From NCBI RefSeq assembly GCF_016907365.1, contig NZ_JAFBBV010000001.1:2542001-2606000 (forward strand): a stretch of DNA of 64,000 bases, read 5' to 3'. The notes under the pieces were generated by a model. The model saw nothing but the letters and a program-made list of their open reading frames with translations, did not search any database and was not told the origin of the DNA. The DNA comes from Oerskovia paurometabola. GTDB lineage: Bacteria; Actinomycetota; Actinomycetes; Actinomycetales; Cellulomonadaceae. The translations under genes and the position numbers were made by a program. Positions 56,489 through 64,000 of the stretch are shown in pieces. Within the stretch, counting starts at the first letter, position 1. Every line of letters begins with the position of its first letter.

Positions 56489-57076
56489 ATGACGACCGGG
56501 AACGGTCTGAGCGTCGGGATCTTCGTGTTCGACGGCGCCGAGGAGCTCAACGTCGCGGGCCCCTACGAGGTGTTCACGACGTGGCGCGAGCGCTCTGCCC
56601 TCAAGCCGCGGGTCTCGACGTTCTCCAGGGACGGGGGCGGCGTGCGGCTCGCGCAGGGTCTGCACATGGTCCCCGACGGGTCGACCGACGACGTCGACCC
56701 GCTCCTGGTGCTCGTGCACCCCGGCGGTCCCGGCGTCCAGCGGCTGGTCGGGGACCGGGCGCACCTCGCCTGGTTGCACGCGATGCGCGCCCGGACCCCG
56801 CTGCTGACCAGCGTGTGCACGGGGTCGCTCGCGTTCGCCGCCGCCGGACTGCTGGCCGGGCGTCCCGCGACGACCCACTGGGACCACGTGGACGAGCTCG
56901 CCCGCCTCGACCCCAGCATCCTCGTCGACACCGAGACCCGGTTCGTCGACGACGGCGACGTGGTCACCTCGGCCGGGGTGTCGGCCGGGATCGACATGGC
57001 GCTCCACCTCGTCGAACGGCTCGAGAACGCCGACGTGGCCGAGGAAGTCCGGCGCGCGCTGCAGTACGAGGGCTGA
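56489..57076 (+). CDS. DJ-1/PfpI family protein
   Basis: 195 residues. Class I glutamine-amidotransferase-like fold. The N-terminus SVGIFVFDGAEELNVAGPYEVF with a conserved Glu (about 34) and the nucleophile elbow SVCTGSLAFAAAGLL (Cys about 111) match the isonitrile-hydratase-like and AraC-N-terminal branch of the DJ-1 superfamily. No helix-turn-helix is fused. Substrate unknown. ATG follows GGGGGTGA. Convergent with the DUF3817 gene. Confidence 0.8.
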   Translation: MTTGNGLSVGIFVFDGAEELNVAGPYEVFTTWRERSALKPRVSTFSRDGGGVRLAQGLHMVPDGSTDDVDPLLVLVHPGGPGVQRLVGDRAHLAWLHAMRARTPLLTSVCTGSLAFAAAGLLAGRPATTHWDHVDELARLDPSILVDTETRFVDDGDVVTSAGVSAGIDMALHLVERLENADVAEEVRRALQYEG

Positions 57077-57105
57077 GACCCTGGCCCGCGCCACGACCGG
57101 CAGGG

Positions 57106-57531
57106 TCAGGCGCTGGCGCGCTCCTCGTAGCGGCCCGAGCGGTGCGCCCACCGGTCGAAGAAGACCGTGAGGAACGGCGGCAGCGTCGCCGCGAGCGCGA
57201 AGAAGACGGTCAGGAGCGACCAGCGCTGACGGACGGCCACGACGAGCGCGAGCGCGACGTAGGCGACGACCAGACCGCCGTGGACCGGGCCGAAGATCTT
57301 GACGCCGATCTCGGAGGCCTCGGCGACCCACTTGACGTACATCCCCACGAGCAGGCCGGCCCAGGAGAAGGCCTCGGCGATCGCGACGACGCGGAACGCG
57401 CGGACGGTCCAGTGGTGGGAGGCGGTGGGCACCTCGGGCGCGGACGGCGTCTCGGACGAGCTCTCGAGGGCTGCGGACGTCGGGGCGGCGTCGGGAACGG
57501 GGGCGGCGGTTCGGGAAGTCACGGGGGCCAT
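57106..57531 (-). CDS. DUF3817 family membrane protein
   Basis: 141 residues. A Ser/Ala/Pro-rich N-terminus of about 45 residues is followed by the DUF3817 domain with three membrane helices (FRVVAIAEAFSWAGLLVGMYVKW, GPVHGGLVVAYVALALVVAV, LLTVFFALAATLPPFLTVFFDRW). HGG and EAFSW are typical of the family, which is found in many actinomycetes; function unknown. ATG 57531 is chosen; a GTG at 57537 is an alternative. Confidence 0.78.
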   Translation of the reverse strand: MAPVTSRTAAPVPDAAPTSAALESSSETPSAPEVPTASHHWTVRAFRVVAIAEAFSWAGLLVGMYVKWVAEASEIGVKIFGPVHGGLVVAYVALALVVAVRQRWSLLTVFFALAATLPPFLTVFFDRWAHRSGRYEERASA

Positions 57532-57636
57532 CCTCACACGCATCGATGGACGGGCCGAACGACCGGCGAGTCCCGCCCGTCCGGGCCCAGGAGCGACGCC
57601 CGACCCGCGATACCTGATACCGCCCGTGCTCGGTAG

Positions 57637-57642
57637 TAGCCT
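57637..57642 (+). promoter_or_regulatory. Putative leaderless -10 element (thioesterase gene)
   Basis: TAGCCT ends 6 nt before GTG 57649; no Shine-Dalgarno. Confidence 0.5.
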
Positions 57643-57648
57643 GCGACG

Positions 57649-58173
57649 GTGACCCGACAGATCCAGCTCACGATCGCCAGCACCCTGCCGCGCCGGGCCG
57701 TCCCCGGCCGCGGGGTCCTCGACCCTTCCGTGACCCGCATGCGCGTGCGTCCGGGCGACCTCGACTTCTACCTGCACGTCAACAACGGCGTGTACCTGCA
57801 GATGATGGACGTGGCACGCAGCAACTTCCTCGCGGACCTCGGCGCCTTCGGGCTCCTGCGCGACAAGGGCTGGTACCCGGTCGTGGCCTCCTCGACCATG
57901 AAGTACCGCCGCTCGCTCCAGCTCTGGGACCGCTTCGAGATCACGACCCGGGTCCTCGGGTGGGACGAGCGCGTCGTCTACCTCGAGCAGGTCTTCACGC
58001 GCGGCGGCGACCTGTGCGCACGCGGCCTGATCGCGGGCCGGTTCCTCTCGAAGGCGGGAGACCGCATCCCTGGGCCCGACGTCGTCGCTCTCCTGGGCAC
58101 CTCGACCGTGAGCCCCGAGCTGCCGACCGACGTGCGCGACTGGGCCCAGGCCGTGGACGTCGCGGCACGCTGA
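57649..58173 (+). CDS. Hot-dog fold acyl-CoA thioesterase
   Basis: 174 residues, single 4HBT-like/THEM6-like hot-dog domain. The N-terminal catalytic segment is MRVRPGDLDFYLHVNNGVYLQMMDVAR, with the Asp and the HVNNG turn, followed by SSTMKYRRSLQLWDRFEITTRVLGW. It probably hydrolyses acyl-CoA thioesters; chain preference unknown. Starts at GTG 57649, with TAGCCT 6 nt upstream. Confidence 0.8.
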   Translation: MTRQIQLTIASTLPRRAVPGRGVLDPSVTRMRVRPGDLDFYLHVNNGVYLQMMDVARSNFLADLGAFGLLRDKGWYPVVASSTMKYRRSLQLWDRFEITTRVLGWDERVVYLEQVFTRGGDLCARGLIAGRFLSKAGDRIPGPDVVALLGTSTVSPELPTDVRDWAQAVDVAAR

Positions 58174-58186
58174 GCCCGGGCCGCCC

Positions 58187-58192
58187 TACGCT
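58187..58192 (+). promoter_or_regulatory. Putative leaderless -10 element (monooxygenase-like gene)
   Basis: TACGCT ends 7 nt before ATG 58200; no Shine-Dalgarno. Confidence 0.5.
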
Positions 58193-58199
58193 GCGGGCC

Positions 58200-58526
58200 A
58201 TGACGGACGAGGTGCTCGAGCACGCCCTGCTGCACGTGGTTCCCGGCCAGGAGGCCGCCTTCGAGGAGGCGTTCGCGCACGCACGGACGATCATCTCCGC
58301 GATGCCCGGCTTCGGCGGGCTCTCGGTGTCGCGATGCGTCGAGCGCCCCTCGACGTACCTCCTGCTCGTGCGCTGGGACAGCCTCGAGGCACACACCGAG
58401 GGGTTCCGCGGCTCGCCCGAGTACCTCCGGTGGAAGGCGCTGCTGCACCACTTCTACGACCCGTTCCCGGGCGTCGAGCACTACCGCGAGGTGTCCGTCA
58501 TCCCTGGGCCGACAACCATGCCCTGA
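58200..58526 (+). CDS. Antibiotic biosynthesis monooxygenase (ABM) domain protein
   Basis: 108 residues, one ferredoxin-like ABM domain: EHALLHVVPGQEAAFEEAFAHA, PGFGGLSVSRCVE, YLLLVRWDSLEAHTEGFRGSPEY, YDPFPGVEHYREV. Members range from cofactor-free monooxygenases to heme-degrading enzymes, and no specific role can be assigned. Its last 29 bases overlap the end of the convergent VOC/helical-repeat gene. It has its own leaderless-type promoter 27 bp after the thioesterase gene. Confidence 0.82.
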   Translation: MTDEVLEHALLHVVPGQEAAFEEAFAHARTIISAMPGFGGLSVSRCVERPSTYLLLVRWDSLEAHTEGFRGSPEYLRWKALLHHFYDPFPGVEHYREVSVIPGPTTMP

Positions 58527-59340
58527 CGTCCTCGAGCTGGGCGAGGACCGTCGTCAGGTCCTGCGTGAGGTGCTGGCCCCGGGCCGAGGCCACGCACCGG
58601 TCCACGTCGTCGAGCATGCGCCGGGCGGTCGCGGCGTCGTCGAGCCGGACGGCGAGCTCCGCGCGGAAGGCCTGGGCCTCGACCCGGTCCCGGGCCGAGG
58701 CGCCCAGGTCCCCGGCCTCCGCGTCGCGGCGCAGCGCGCCGTCGAGGATCTTCACGGCCTGCCCGACGTCGCCGCGCGAGTCCGCCTGGACCACCGCGTT
58801 GGCCACGGCGAGCAGCAGGCGCGACTCCCCCGGCGGGCCGTCCGGGCGGCCGGTGTCCTCCCCCGAGCCCGAGCGCGCCGCGGGCGACCGGTCCGCCGAG
58901 GTGTCGGCGCCGGGGTCCGCGAGATCCTCCGTCGCCGGCGCGGGGTCCTCGGGGCGCCGCACGACCCGCAACCAGTTTCCCGCGGGGTCGACGAGGCTGA
59001 AGCCGCTGAGCCCGCCCGCGTTCGCCCGACGACGGGGCCGCGTGATGCGCGGGAAGCCGCTCAGCGGCAGCTTCCCGTGGAGCGCGCGCAGCCCGGCGGC
59101 CCACGCCTCGTACAGGGGCTCGGTGTCGTCGACCACGACCAGGCACGAGCCGTACGAGTCCTCGGGACGGAAGCCGTCCATCGCGAAGTAGTGCAGGTCG
59201 ATGCCGCCGCGGCGCAGCGCGAGGTACGGGTTGGGCCGGGTCTGCCGGTAGGTCACCTCGAAACCGAGGGCCACGGCGAAGTCGTGGATCTCGTCGATCG
59301 ACGCGCACGGCAGGAGGGGGACCATCGTCTCGTTCGCCAT
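58498..59340 (-). CDS. VOC domain protein with C-terminal helical-repeat extension
   Basis: 280 residues. Residues about 1-125 are a bleomycin-resistance-type VOC domain (PLLPCASIDEIHDFAVALGFEVTYRQTRPNPYLALRRGGIDLHY, then FSLVDPAGNWLRVVRR). A disordered acidic linker leads to about 110 residues of TPR-like helices (LLLAVANAVVQADSRGDVGQAVKILDGAL, AELAVRLDDAATARRML). The fusion is unusual for a VOC protein. The start is ATG 59340, with TGGGAT 6 nt upstream on the minus strand, as at the DUF4192 gene. Confidence 0.75.
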   Translation of the reverse strand: MANETMVPLLPCASIDEIHDFAVALGFEVTYRQTRPNPYLALRRGGIDLHYFAMDGFRPEDSYGSCLVVVDDTEPLYEAWAAGLRALHGKLPLSGFPRITRPRRRANAGGLSGFSLVDPAGNWLRVVRRPEDPAPATEDLADPGADTSADRSPAARSGSGEDTGRPDGPPGESRLLLAVANAVVQADSRGDVGQAVKILDGALRRDAEAGDLGASARDRVEAQAFRAELAVRLDDAATARRMLDDVDRCVASARGQHLTQDLTTVLAQLEDVRAWLSAQG

Positions 59341-59440
59341 GCCCCTATCCCACCACCCCGGCGGGGACCACGTCTCCGGCAGGGGCGACGTGGGCTCGGG
59401 CGCCGACCGCTCGTGCCCTGCCCCGGCCGCTCGACCCTGC

Positions 59441-59845
59441 TCAGGCTGCCTGGGCGATCCGGACCATGTTGCCCGACGGGTCGCGGAACGCGCAGTCGCG
59501 CGGACCCCAGTCCTGGTCCATGGGCTCCTGCAGGACCTCGGCCCCCGACGCCCGGACTGTCTCGAAGAGCGCGTCGACGTCGTCGGACGCGAACACGAGG
59601 ATCGGCAGGGTTCCCTTGATCATGAGCTCCTGGAGCGCGTCGCCGTCGGCCTGCGAGCGACCCGCGTGCGGCGCCGAGAGCACGATGCCCAGCCCGGGCT
59701 GGGCGTCCGACCCGAGCGTGACCCAACGGAACCCCTCGGAGCCCACGTCGTTGTGCACCTTGAGCCCGAGTGCGTCGCTGTAGAACGCGATCGACTCGTC
59801 GACGTCGTTGACGGTGATGTTGCAGAACTTCAGTGAGATGGTCAT
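59441..59845 (-). CDS. VOC family protein (glyoxalase-like)
   Basis: 134 residues. Typical two-module VOC sequence: FCNITVNDVDESIAFYSDALGLKVHNDVGSEGFRWVTLG and FASDDVDALFETVRASGAEVLQEPMDQDWGPRDCAFRDPSGNMVRI. The DWGPRDCAFRDPSGN ending is the common glyoxalase signature of this subgroup, often encoded beside an AraC-type regulator as here (83 bp upstream on the same strand). It also has its own TAGAGT 7 nt before the ATG. Substrate unknown. Confidence 0.85.
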   Translation of the reverse strand: MTISLKFCNITVNDVDESIAFYSDALGLKVHNDVGSEGFRWVTLGSDAQPGLGIVLSAPHAGRSQADGDALQELMIKGTLPILVFASDDVDALFETVRASGAEVLQEPMDQDWGPRDCAFRDPSGNMVRIAQAA

Positions 59846-59852
59846 GACCGCG

Positions 59853-59858
59853 ACTCTA
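59853..59858 (-). promoter_or_regulatory. Putative leaderless -10 element (VOC gene at 59845)
   Basis: TAGAGT on the minus strand, 7 nt before the ATG; no Shine-Dalgarno. Confidence 0.5.
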
Positions 59859-59928
59859 GGACGGGGCTCACGCGCCCGCTTCTCCGATCCTGCTCGATGC
59901 GTGCGGCACCCTCGGGCCGGCGCCGAGC

Positions 59929-60357
59929 TCAGCGCGCGGCGGTCCCCGCAGCCGCGGCGGCGCTGCGCGCCGGGCGCGTCAGGACCTGGGCCACGCATGG
60001 CGGCATGGCCTTGACCGCGGCGTGCTCCCGGCCGCGGTACGCCGAGGGCGTCTCGCCCACCACCTCGGTGAACTTCGAGCTGAACGAGCCGAGCGACGTA
60101 CACCCGACCGCCATGCACGCGTCCGTGACGCTCGCCCCGCCCCGCAGCAGGGCCATCGCCCGCTCGATCCGTCGCGTCATGAGGTAGCAGTACGGCGTCT
60201 CGCCGTACGTCGCCCGGAACCGACGCGAGAAGTGCGCGGGAGACATGAGGGCCTTGCGCGCCATGGTCGGGACGTCGAGCGGCGCCGCGTACTCCCGGTC
60301 CATGAGATCCCGGGCGCGGCGCAGCAGCACGAGCTCCTCGATCTCCTGCGGGGTCAT
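59929..60357 (-). CDS. Small AraC-family transcriptional regulator
   Basis: 142 residues: two helix-turn-helix motifs of the AraC DNA-binding domain (MARKALMSPAHFSRRFRATYGETPYCYLMTRRIERAMALL and VTDACMAVGCTSLGSFSSKFTEVVGETPSAYR) and a short Ala-rich tail, with no sensor domain. Such short regulators commonly control an adjacent VOC gene. ATG at 60357, with TACGTT 6 nt upstream. A stand-alone activator or a partner-dependent one are both possible. Confidence 0.85.
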   Translation of the reverse strand: MTPQEIEELVLLRRARDLMDREYAAPLDVPTMARKALMSPAHFSRRFRATYGETPYCYLMTRRIERAMALLRGGASVTDACMAVGCTSLGSFSSKFTEVVGETPSAYRGREHAAVKAMPPCVAQVLTRPARSAAAAAGTAAR

Positions 60358-60363
60358 GCTCCG

Positions 60364-60369
60364 AACGTA
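60364..60369 (-). promoter_or_regulatory. Putative leaderless -10 element (AraC-type regulator)
   Basis: TACGTT on the minus strand, 6 nt before the ATG. Confidence 0.5.
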
Positions 60370-60449
60370 GCACCGGGGTCGCCGGTCGAGAACGGGTCTG
60401 CGGTCGTCATCGAGCCGATGCCGACCGCAGACCCGTTCTCGGCGACGAC

Positions 60450-61859
60450 TCAGCCCTGCGCGTCCCGTGCGAGGCGCGTCAGCAGGAGCGCCTCGGCCAG
60501 CACGACCCTCTCGAGCTCGCCGAGGTGCACCGACTCGTTCGCGCCGTGCGCGCGCGAGTCGGGGTCCTCGACGCCCGTCACCAGGATGGCCGCGTCGGGG
60601 AAGACGTCGAGCAGGTCCGCGATGAAGGGGATCGAGCCGCCGATGCCGATATCGACCGGCGCCGTGCCCCACGACGTCTCGAACGCCCAGCGTGCGGCCT
60701 GCATCGCGGACGAGTCGGTCGGCGCCTGGAACGGCTTGCCCGTCTCGCCGTCGTGCACCGTGACCTGCGCACCGAACGGCGCGTTCGACTCGAGGTGCGC
60801 GCGCAGCGCCACGAGCGCGGCCGCCGGGTCCTGGCCGGGTGCGATCCGCAGCGAGATCTTGGCCGTCGCGCGCGGGGTCAGCGTGTTGGACGCGTGCGCG
60901 ACGCTCGGCGCGTCGATGCCGATGACCGACAGCGCCGGCTTGGTCCAGAGGCGACCCGTCAGCGTCCCCTCGCCCGCGAGGCGGACGCCGTCGAGCACCG
61001 AGGAGTCCGCGCGGAAGTCCGCCTCCTCGTAGTCGACGGTCGGGTCCGGCGCGGAGACCAGGCCCTCGACCGCGACGTTGCCCTGCTCGTCGTGGAGGGT
61101 GGCGATCAGGCGTGAGAGCAGCGTGAGCGCGTCGAGCACCGGACCGCCGAACATGCCCGAGTGCACCGCGTGGCCCAGCACCGCGACCTCGACGTCGCAG
61201 TCGACCAGGCCGCGCAGGCTCGTGGTGAGCCCCGGGACCCCGACCTTCCAGTTGGCGGAGTCCGCGACGACGATCACGTCGGCCGCGAGCAGGTCCTTGT
61301 GCTGGTTCAGGAACGGCAGGAAGCTCGGGGACCCGACCTCCTCCTCGCCCTCGACGAAGACCGTCACGCCGATCGGCAGGTCGCCCAGCGCGGACAGCGC
61401 CCGCAGCGCACCCACGTGGGCCACGATCCCGGCCTTGTCGTCGGCCGCACCGCGACCGAACAGCCGGCCGTCGACCTCGGTCGGGACGAACGGGTCCGTG
61501 TCCCACGCGGCCGCGTCGCCCGGGGGCTGCACGTCGTGGTGCGCGTAGAGCAGGACCGTCGGGGCCCCCTCCGGGGCCGGGCGGCGCGCGACGACCGCGG
61601 GCGCGCCGAGCGGACCCGCGACGCCCGTGGCGTGCAGGATCTGCACCTCGGGCAGCCCCGCACCGCGCAGGAGCTCCGCCACGGCCTCGGCGCTCGCCGC
61701 GACGTGCGCCTGGTCGAACGCGGAGTTGGACACGGACGGGATGCGCACGAGCGCCTCGAGGTCCCCGCGCAGGGCGGGGAAGAGCTCGGCGACCCGGGCG
61801 CGCAGGTGAGCGACGTCGTCGGGCTCGGGAAGGGGGCTGGTTCCAGGTGTGCTGTTCAC
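60450..61859 (-). CDS. M20-family metallopeptidase (dipeptidase)
   Basis: 469 residues. Dinuclear zinc peptidase of the M20/M28 clan, cytosolic dipeptidase type. Metal and catalytic residues: HHDVQPPG (His), GRGAADDKAG (bridging Asp), EGEEEVGS (catalytic Glu plus ligand), VADSANW (Asp) and the late His in ANESVHLGELE. A dimerisation lid domain occupies about 195-320. The start is GTG 61859, with TAGCGT 7 nt upstream; the frame is open a little further but that part lacks a promoter fit. Divergent from the DUF3043 gene. Confidence 0.9.
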   Translation of the reverse strand: MNSTPGTSPLPEPDDVAHLRARVAELFPALRGDLEALVRIPSVSNSAFDQAHVAASAEAVAELLRGAGLPEVQILHATGVAGPLGAPAVVARRPAPEGAPTVLLYAHHDVQPPGDAAAWDTDPFVPTEVDGRLFGRGAADDKAGIVAHVGALRALSALGDLPIGVTVFVEGEEEVGSPSFLPFLNQHKDLLAADVIVVADSANWKVGVPGLTTSLRGLVDCDVEVAVLGHAVHSGMFGGPVLDALTLLSRLIATLHDEQGNVAVEGLVSAPDPTVDYEEADFRADSSVLDGVRLAGEGTLTGRLWTKPALSVIGIDAPSVAHASNTLTPRATAKISLRIAPGQDPAAALVALRAHLESNAPFGAQVTVHDGETGKPFQAPTDSSAMQAARWAFETSWGTAPVDIGIGGSIPFIADLLDVFPDAAILVTGVEDPDSRAHGANESVHLGELERVVLAEALLLTRLARDAQG

Positions 61860-61866
61860 CCGGGCA

Positions 61867-61872
61867 ACGCTA
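61867..61872 (-). promoter_or_regulatory. Putative leaderless -10 element (M20 dipeptidase)
   Basis: TAGCGT on the minus strand, 7 nt before GTG 61859. Confidence 0.5.
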
Positions 61873-61932
61873 CCTGCCGGTACGCCTCCGCTCCTGCCCA
61901 CGCCCCGTGCCGAGGCAGCCCCCGTCCTCGAC

Positions 61933-61938
61933 TACGCT
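61933..61938 (+). promoter_or_regulatory. Putative leaderless -10 element (DUF3043 gene)
   Basis: TACGCT ends 6 nt before GTG 61945. Confidence 0.5.
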
Positions 61939-61944
61939 GGACCT

Positions 61945-62547
61945 GTGTTCTCACGCAACAAGTCCTCCGCGCCCTCGTCGAACGACGCCCCCGACCCGGT
62001 TGCCGCCGCAGCCGAGATCGAGAAGGCCGGCAAGGGCAGGCCGACGCCCAAGCGCAAGGTCGCCGAGGCCGCCAACAAGCGCCCGCTCGTGCCCTCGGAC
62101 CGCAAGTCCGCGGCCAAGACAGCGCGCCAGCAGCAGCGTGAGGCCCGCGACCGTCAGTTCCAGGCCATGCAGACGGGCGACGAGCGCTACATGCCCGCCC
62201 GCGACAAGGGCCCGGTCAAGCGCTACGTGCGCGACTACGTGGACGCCCGCTGGAACCTCGGCGAGTTCTTCCTGCCCGTCGCCCTGGTCTTCATCGTCCT
62301 GACGTTCGTGTTCTCCCAGAACCTGAACATGGCGACGATCATCATCTTCGTGCTCTACGGGATCGTGCTCATCACGATCATCGACGCGTTCATCATGTGG
62401 CGCTCCCTCAAGAAGCGCCTGGTCGCGAAGTTCGGGCCGGACTCCCCCAAGGGCAACGCGATGTACGCCGTGATGCGCGCCTTCCAGCTGCGCCGCGCAC
62501 GCCTGCCCAAGCCCATGCACAAGAAGCACGGCAGCTTCCCCGCGTAG
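61945..62547 (+). CDS. DUF3043 domain membrane protein
   Basis: 200 residues. A charged, Lys/Arg-rich cytoplasmic N-terminus with the family box KGRPTPKRKVAEA and PVKRYVRDYVDARWNLGEFFLP, followed by two membrane helices (LPVALVFIVLTFVF and ATIIIFVLYGIVLITIIDAFI) and a basic tail (KKRLVAKFG, RRARLPKP). DUF3043 proteins are conserved across actinomycetes; function unknown. Start at GTG 61945. Confidence 0.88.
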   Translation: MFSRNKSSAPSSNDAPDPVAAAAEIEKAGKGRPTPKRKVAEAANKRPLVPSDRKSAAKTARQQQREARDRQFQAMQTGDERYMPARDKGPVKRYVRDYVDARWNLGEFFLPVALVFIVLTFVFSQNLNMATIIIFVLYGIVLITIIDAFIMWRSLKKRLVAKFGPDSPKGNAMYAVMRAFQLRRARLPKPMHKKHGSFPA

Positions 62548-62603
62548 CCGCTCGCGTCCGGTCCGCCGGACGGCCCCAGTTCCCCGAGGTGCCCCGGGCA
62601 ACT

Positions 62604-62609
62604 TAGTGT
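62604..62609 (+). promoter_or_regulatory. Putative leaderless -10 element (aldo/keto reductase)
   Basis: TAGTGT ends 7 nt before ATG 62617. Confidence 0.45.
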
Positions 62610-62616
62610 TGTCCCC

Positions 62617-63621
62617 ATGCCCAACTACCGCTTCCTCGGCAACTCCGGCCTCAAGATCTCCGAGATCACCTACGGCAACTGGCTCACCCACGGCTCGCAG
62701 GTGGAGAACGACGTCGCCACCCAGTGCGTCCACGCCGCGCTCGACGCCGGCATCACCACGTTCGACACCGCGGACGTCTACGCGAACACCAAGGCCGAGC
62801 AGGTCCTCGGCGACGCCCTCAAGGGGCAGCGCCGCGAGTCGCTCGAGATCTTCACCAAGGTCTACTGGCCCACAGGCCCCGGCGGGGCCAACGACTCGGG
62901 CCTGTCGCGCAAGCACGTCATGGAGTCGATCAACGGCTCGCTGAAGCGCCTCGGCACCGACTACGTCGACCTCTACCAGGCGCACCGGTTCGACCAGTCG
63001 ACCCCGCTCGAGGAGACGATGCAGGCGTTCGCCGACATCGTCCGCCAGGGCAAGGCCCTCTACATCGGCGTGAGCGAGTGGACCGCGGACCAGATCCGCG
63101 CGGGTCACGCCCTCTCGAAGGAGCTCGGCTTCCAGCTCATCTCCTCCCAGCCCCAGTACTCGATGCTGTGGCGCGTCATCGAGGACGAGGTCGTCCCGAC
63201 CTCGCGCGAGCTGGGCCTGTCCCAGATCGTCTGGTCCCCCGTCGCCCAGGGCGTCCTGTCCGGCAAGTACCTGCCCGGCCAGCCCGCCCCCGCCGGCTCG
63301 CGCGCCACCGACGCCAACGGCTCGCGCTTCATCCAGCAGTTCATGACCGAGGACGTGCTCACGCGCGTCCAGCAGCTGGGAGCCGTCGCCGACGAGCTGG
63401 GCCTGACGCAGGCGCAGCTCGCGGTCGCGTGGGTCCTGCAGAACGACAACGTCGCGGCCGCCCTCATCGGCGCCTCGCGCCCCGAGCAGGTCGCCGAGAA
63501 CGTCAAGGCGTCCGGCGTGGTCATCCCCGCCGAGCTTATGGCGAAGATCGACGAGATCCTCGGCGACGTCGTCGAGCGCGACGCCGGCAAGACCGCGGCG
63601 GGAGCCCCCGGGCCCCGCTGA
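62617..63621 (+). CDS. Aldo/keto reductase (Kv-beta-like subgroup)
   Basis: 334 residues, TIM-barrel NADPH-dependent oxidoreductase. The catalytic tetrad is visible: Asp and Tyr in FDTADVYANTKAEQ, Lys in FTKVYWP, His in YQAHRFD. The cofactor segment is ALIGASRPEQVAENV near residue 288. The GNWLTHG start and WSPVAQGVLSGKY place it in the voltage-gated-channel-beta/YghZ-like subgroup. Physiological substrate unknown. ATG with TAGTGT 7 nt upstream. Confidence 0.9.
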   Translation: MPNYRFLGNSGLKISEITYGNWLTHGSQVENDVATQCVHAALDAGITTFDTADVYANTKAEQVLGDALKGQRRESLEIFTKVYWPTGPGGANDSGLSRKHVMESINGSLKRLGTDYVDLYQAHRFDQSTPLEETMQAFADIVRQGKALYIGVSEWTADQIRAGHALSKELGFQLISSQPQYSMLWRVIEDEVVPTSRELGLSQIVWSPVAQGVLSGKYLPGQPAPAGSRATDANGSRFIQQFMTEDVLTRVQQLGAVADELGLTQAQLAVAWVLQNDNVAAALIGASRPEQVAENVKASGVVIPAELMAKIDEILGDVVERDAGKTAAGAPGPR

Positions 63622-63667
63622 GCTTGTGTCGTCGGCGCCTCACCGACAGGCTGAGGTTCTGCTGACC

Positions 63668-63716
63668 GACGTCGACGACCCCGGGTGCTCACCGAGCGCC
63701 CGGGGTCGTCGACGTC
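63668..63716. terminator. Long hairpin after the aldo/keto reductase gene
   Basis: A 23-bp stem with a single G-U pair (63668-63690 with 63694-63716) and loop ACC, the longest single stem in the window apart from the 48-bp palindrome. Confidence 0.7.
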
Positions 63717-63771
63717 CTGCGTTGGCCGGTTCGCGGTACACCCTGGCCCCACAGGACCCCCTGCCCCGGCC

Positions 63772-63777
63772 TACCGT
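63772..63777 (+). promoter_or_regulatory. Putative leaderless -10 element (siderophore-interacting protein)
   Basis: TACCGT ends 6 nt before ATG 63784. Confidence 0.45.
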
Positions 63778-63783
63778 GGCCGG

Positions 63784-64000
63784 ATGGCTTCCCCCTGCTT
63801 CCCGGCCCGCGTCGTCACGGCGACGCGCATCACGCCGCACATGGTCCGTGTCCACCTCGAGGTCGTCGGTGACTGGAGGTGGACGACCGACGGTCAGGGC
63901 GACGAGCGCATCGACCTCGCCTTCCCGTCCCCCGGTCAGACGGTCGCGGAGATCGACTTCTTCAACCAGGACGACTACGGGGTCGTGCCCGTCGAGGGCA
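63784..64000 (+). CDS. Siderophore-interacting protein, N-terminal part (3' end outside window)
   Basis: 72 residues are visible and the frame is open at the window edge. The start resembles flavin-type ferric-siderophore reductases (SIP/ViuB): ARVVTATRITPHMVRVHLEVVG as the first FAD-domain strands, then DERIDLAFPSPGQ where FAD contacts begin. If complete it would release iron from siderophores using NAD(P)H. The short sequence leaves room for another member of the ferredoxin-reductase fold. Confidence 0.6.
   Translation, partial: MASPCFPARVVTATRITPHMVRVHLEVVGDWRWTTDGQGDERIDLAFPSPGQTVAEIDFFNQDDYGVVPVEG

Overview
The window is a gene-dense, very GC-rich stretch of chromosome from an actinomycete. 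The gene content fits order Micrococcales, probably near Cellulomonadaceae/Promicromonosporaceae; the family is an inference. Supporting markers are a SepH-type division protein, a PknL/Rv2175c pair, a primary sigma factor with a long Ala/Lys/Asp-rich N-terminus, the bcc-aa3 respiratory complex (CtaC/D/E/F with a diheme QcrC), class II DAHP synthase, PPi-type phosphofructokinase and many GTG starts. It is almost all core genome. I see no rRNA, tRNA, CRISPR array, insertion sequence or prophage.

Layout. 0-3.3 kb: 3' end of sepH, then a leftward block of tdk, a phosphodiesterase-like gene and a DUF5998 gene. 3.3-9 kb: a GNAT/acyl-CoA-synthetase fusion (Pat type) divergent from parC. 9-14.8 kb: lysoplasmalogenase-like and double-GNAT genes, then cobalamin-dependent metH. 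14.8-18.3 kb: an accessory patch (membrane protein, DHFR/RibD-like enzyme, two VOC proteins, a DUF4430 lipoprotein overlapping a DUF6580 membrane protein). 18.3-23.4 kb: parE, a DUF7455 gene, sigA and a universal stress gene. 23.5-29.2 kb: DUF4192, a lipoprotein, a polyprenyl synthase, the Rv2175c-like regulator and pknL. 29.2-36.6 kb: central metabolism (class II DAHP synthase, PPi-PFK, PlsC, glucokinase, fatty acyl-CoA ligase). 36.7-40.6 kb: divergent NYN and DEDDh/GIY-YIG nucleases. 40.7-51.5 kb: trpD, an atypical receiver protein, then ctaE-qcrCAB, sodA and the convergent ctaC-ctaD-ctaF operon. 51.9-56.4 kb: a sulfur/Fe-S neighbourhood (cysteine-desulfurase-like gene overlapping tusA, erpA) plus glycerate kinase and nadA. 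56.5-64 kb: small enzymes and regulators, an M20 dipeptidase, DUF3043, an aldo/keto reductase and the start of a siderophore-interacting protein.

Three general signals stand out. First, about twenty genes show a TANNNT hexamer exactly 6-7 nt before their ATG/GTG with no Shine-Dalgarno sequence, the expected layout of leaderless transcripts; it also helps fix start codons. Second, most convergent gene pairs are separated by one long, nearly perfect hairpin that could end transcription from both sides. Third, respiratory genes are tied together by 1-4 base stop/start overlaps.

The most interesting points are a cysteine-desulfurase homologue that keeps its catalytic cysteine but has lost the PLP-binding lysine and active-site histidine while overlapping tusA; a DUF4430 lipoprotein/DUF6580 membrane pair that looks like a two-part uptake module 3 kb from cobalamin-dependent metH; and four CGTCACC repeats at exactly 22-bp spacing (a fifth at 17 bp) upstream of a small VOC gene.
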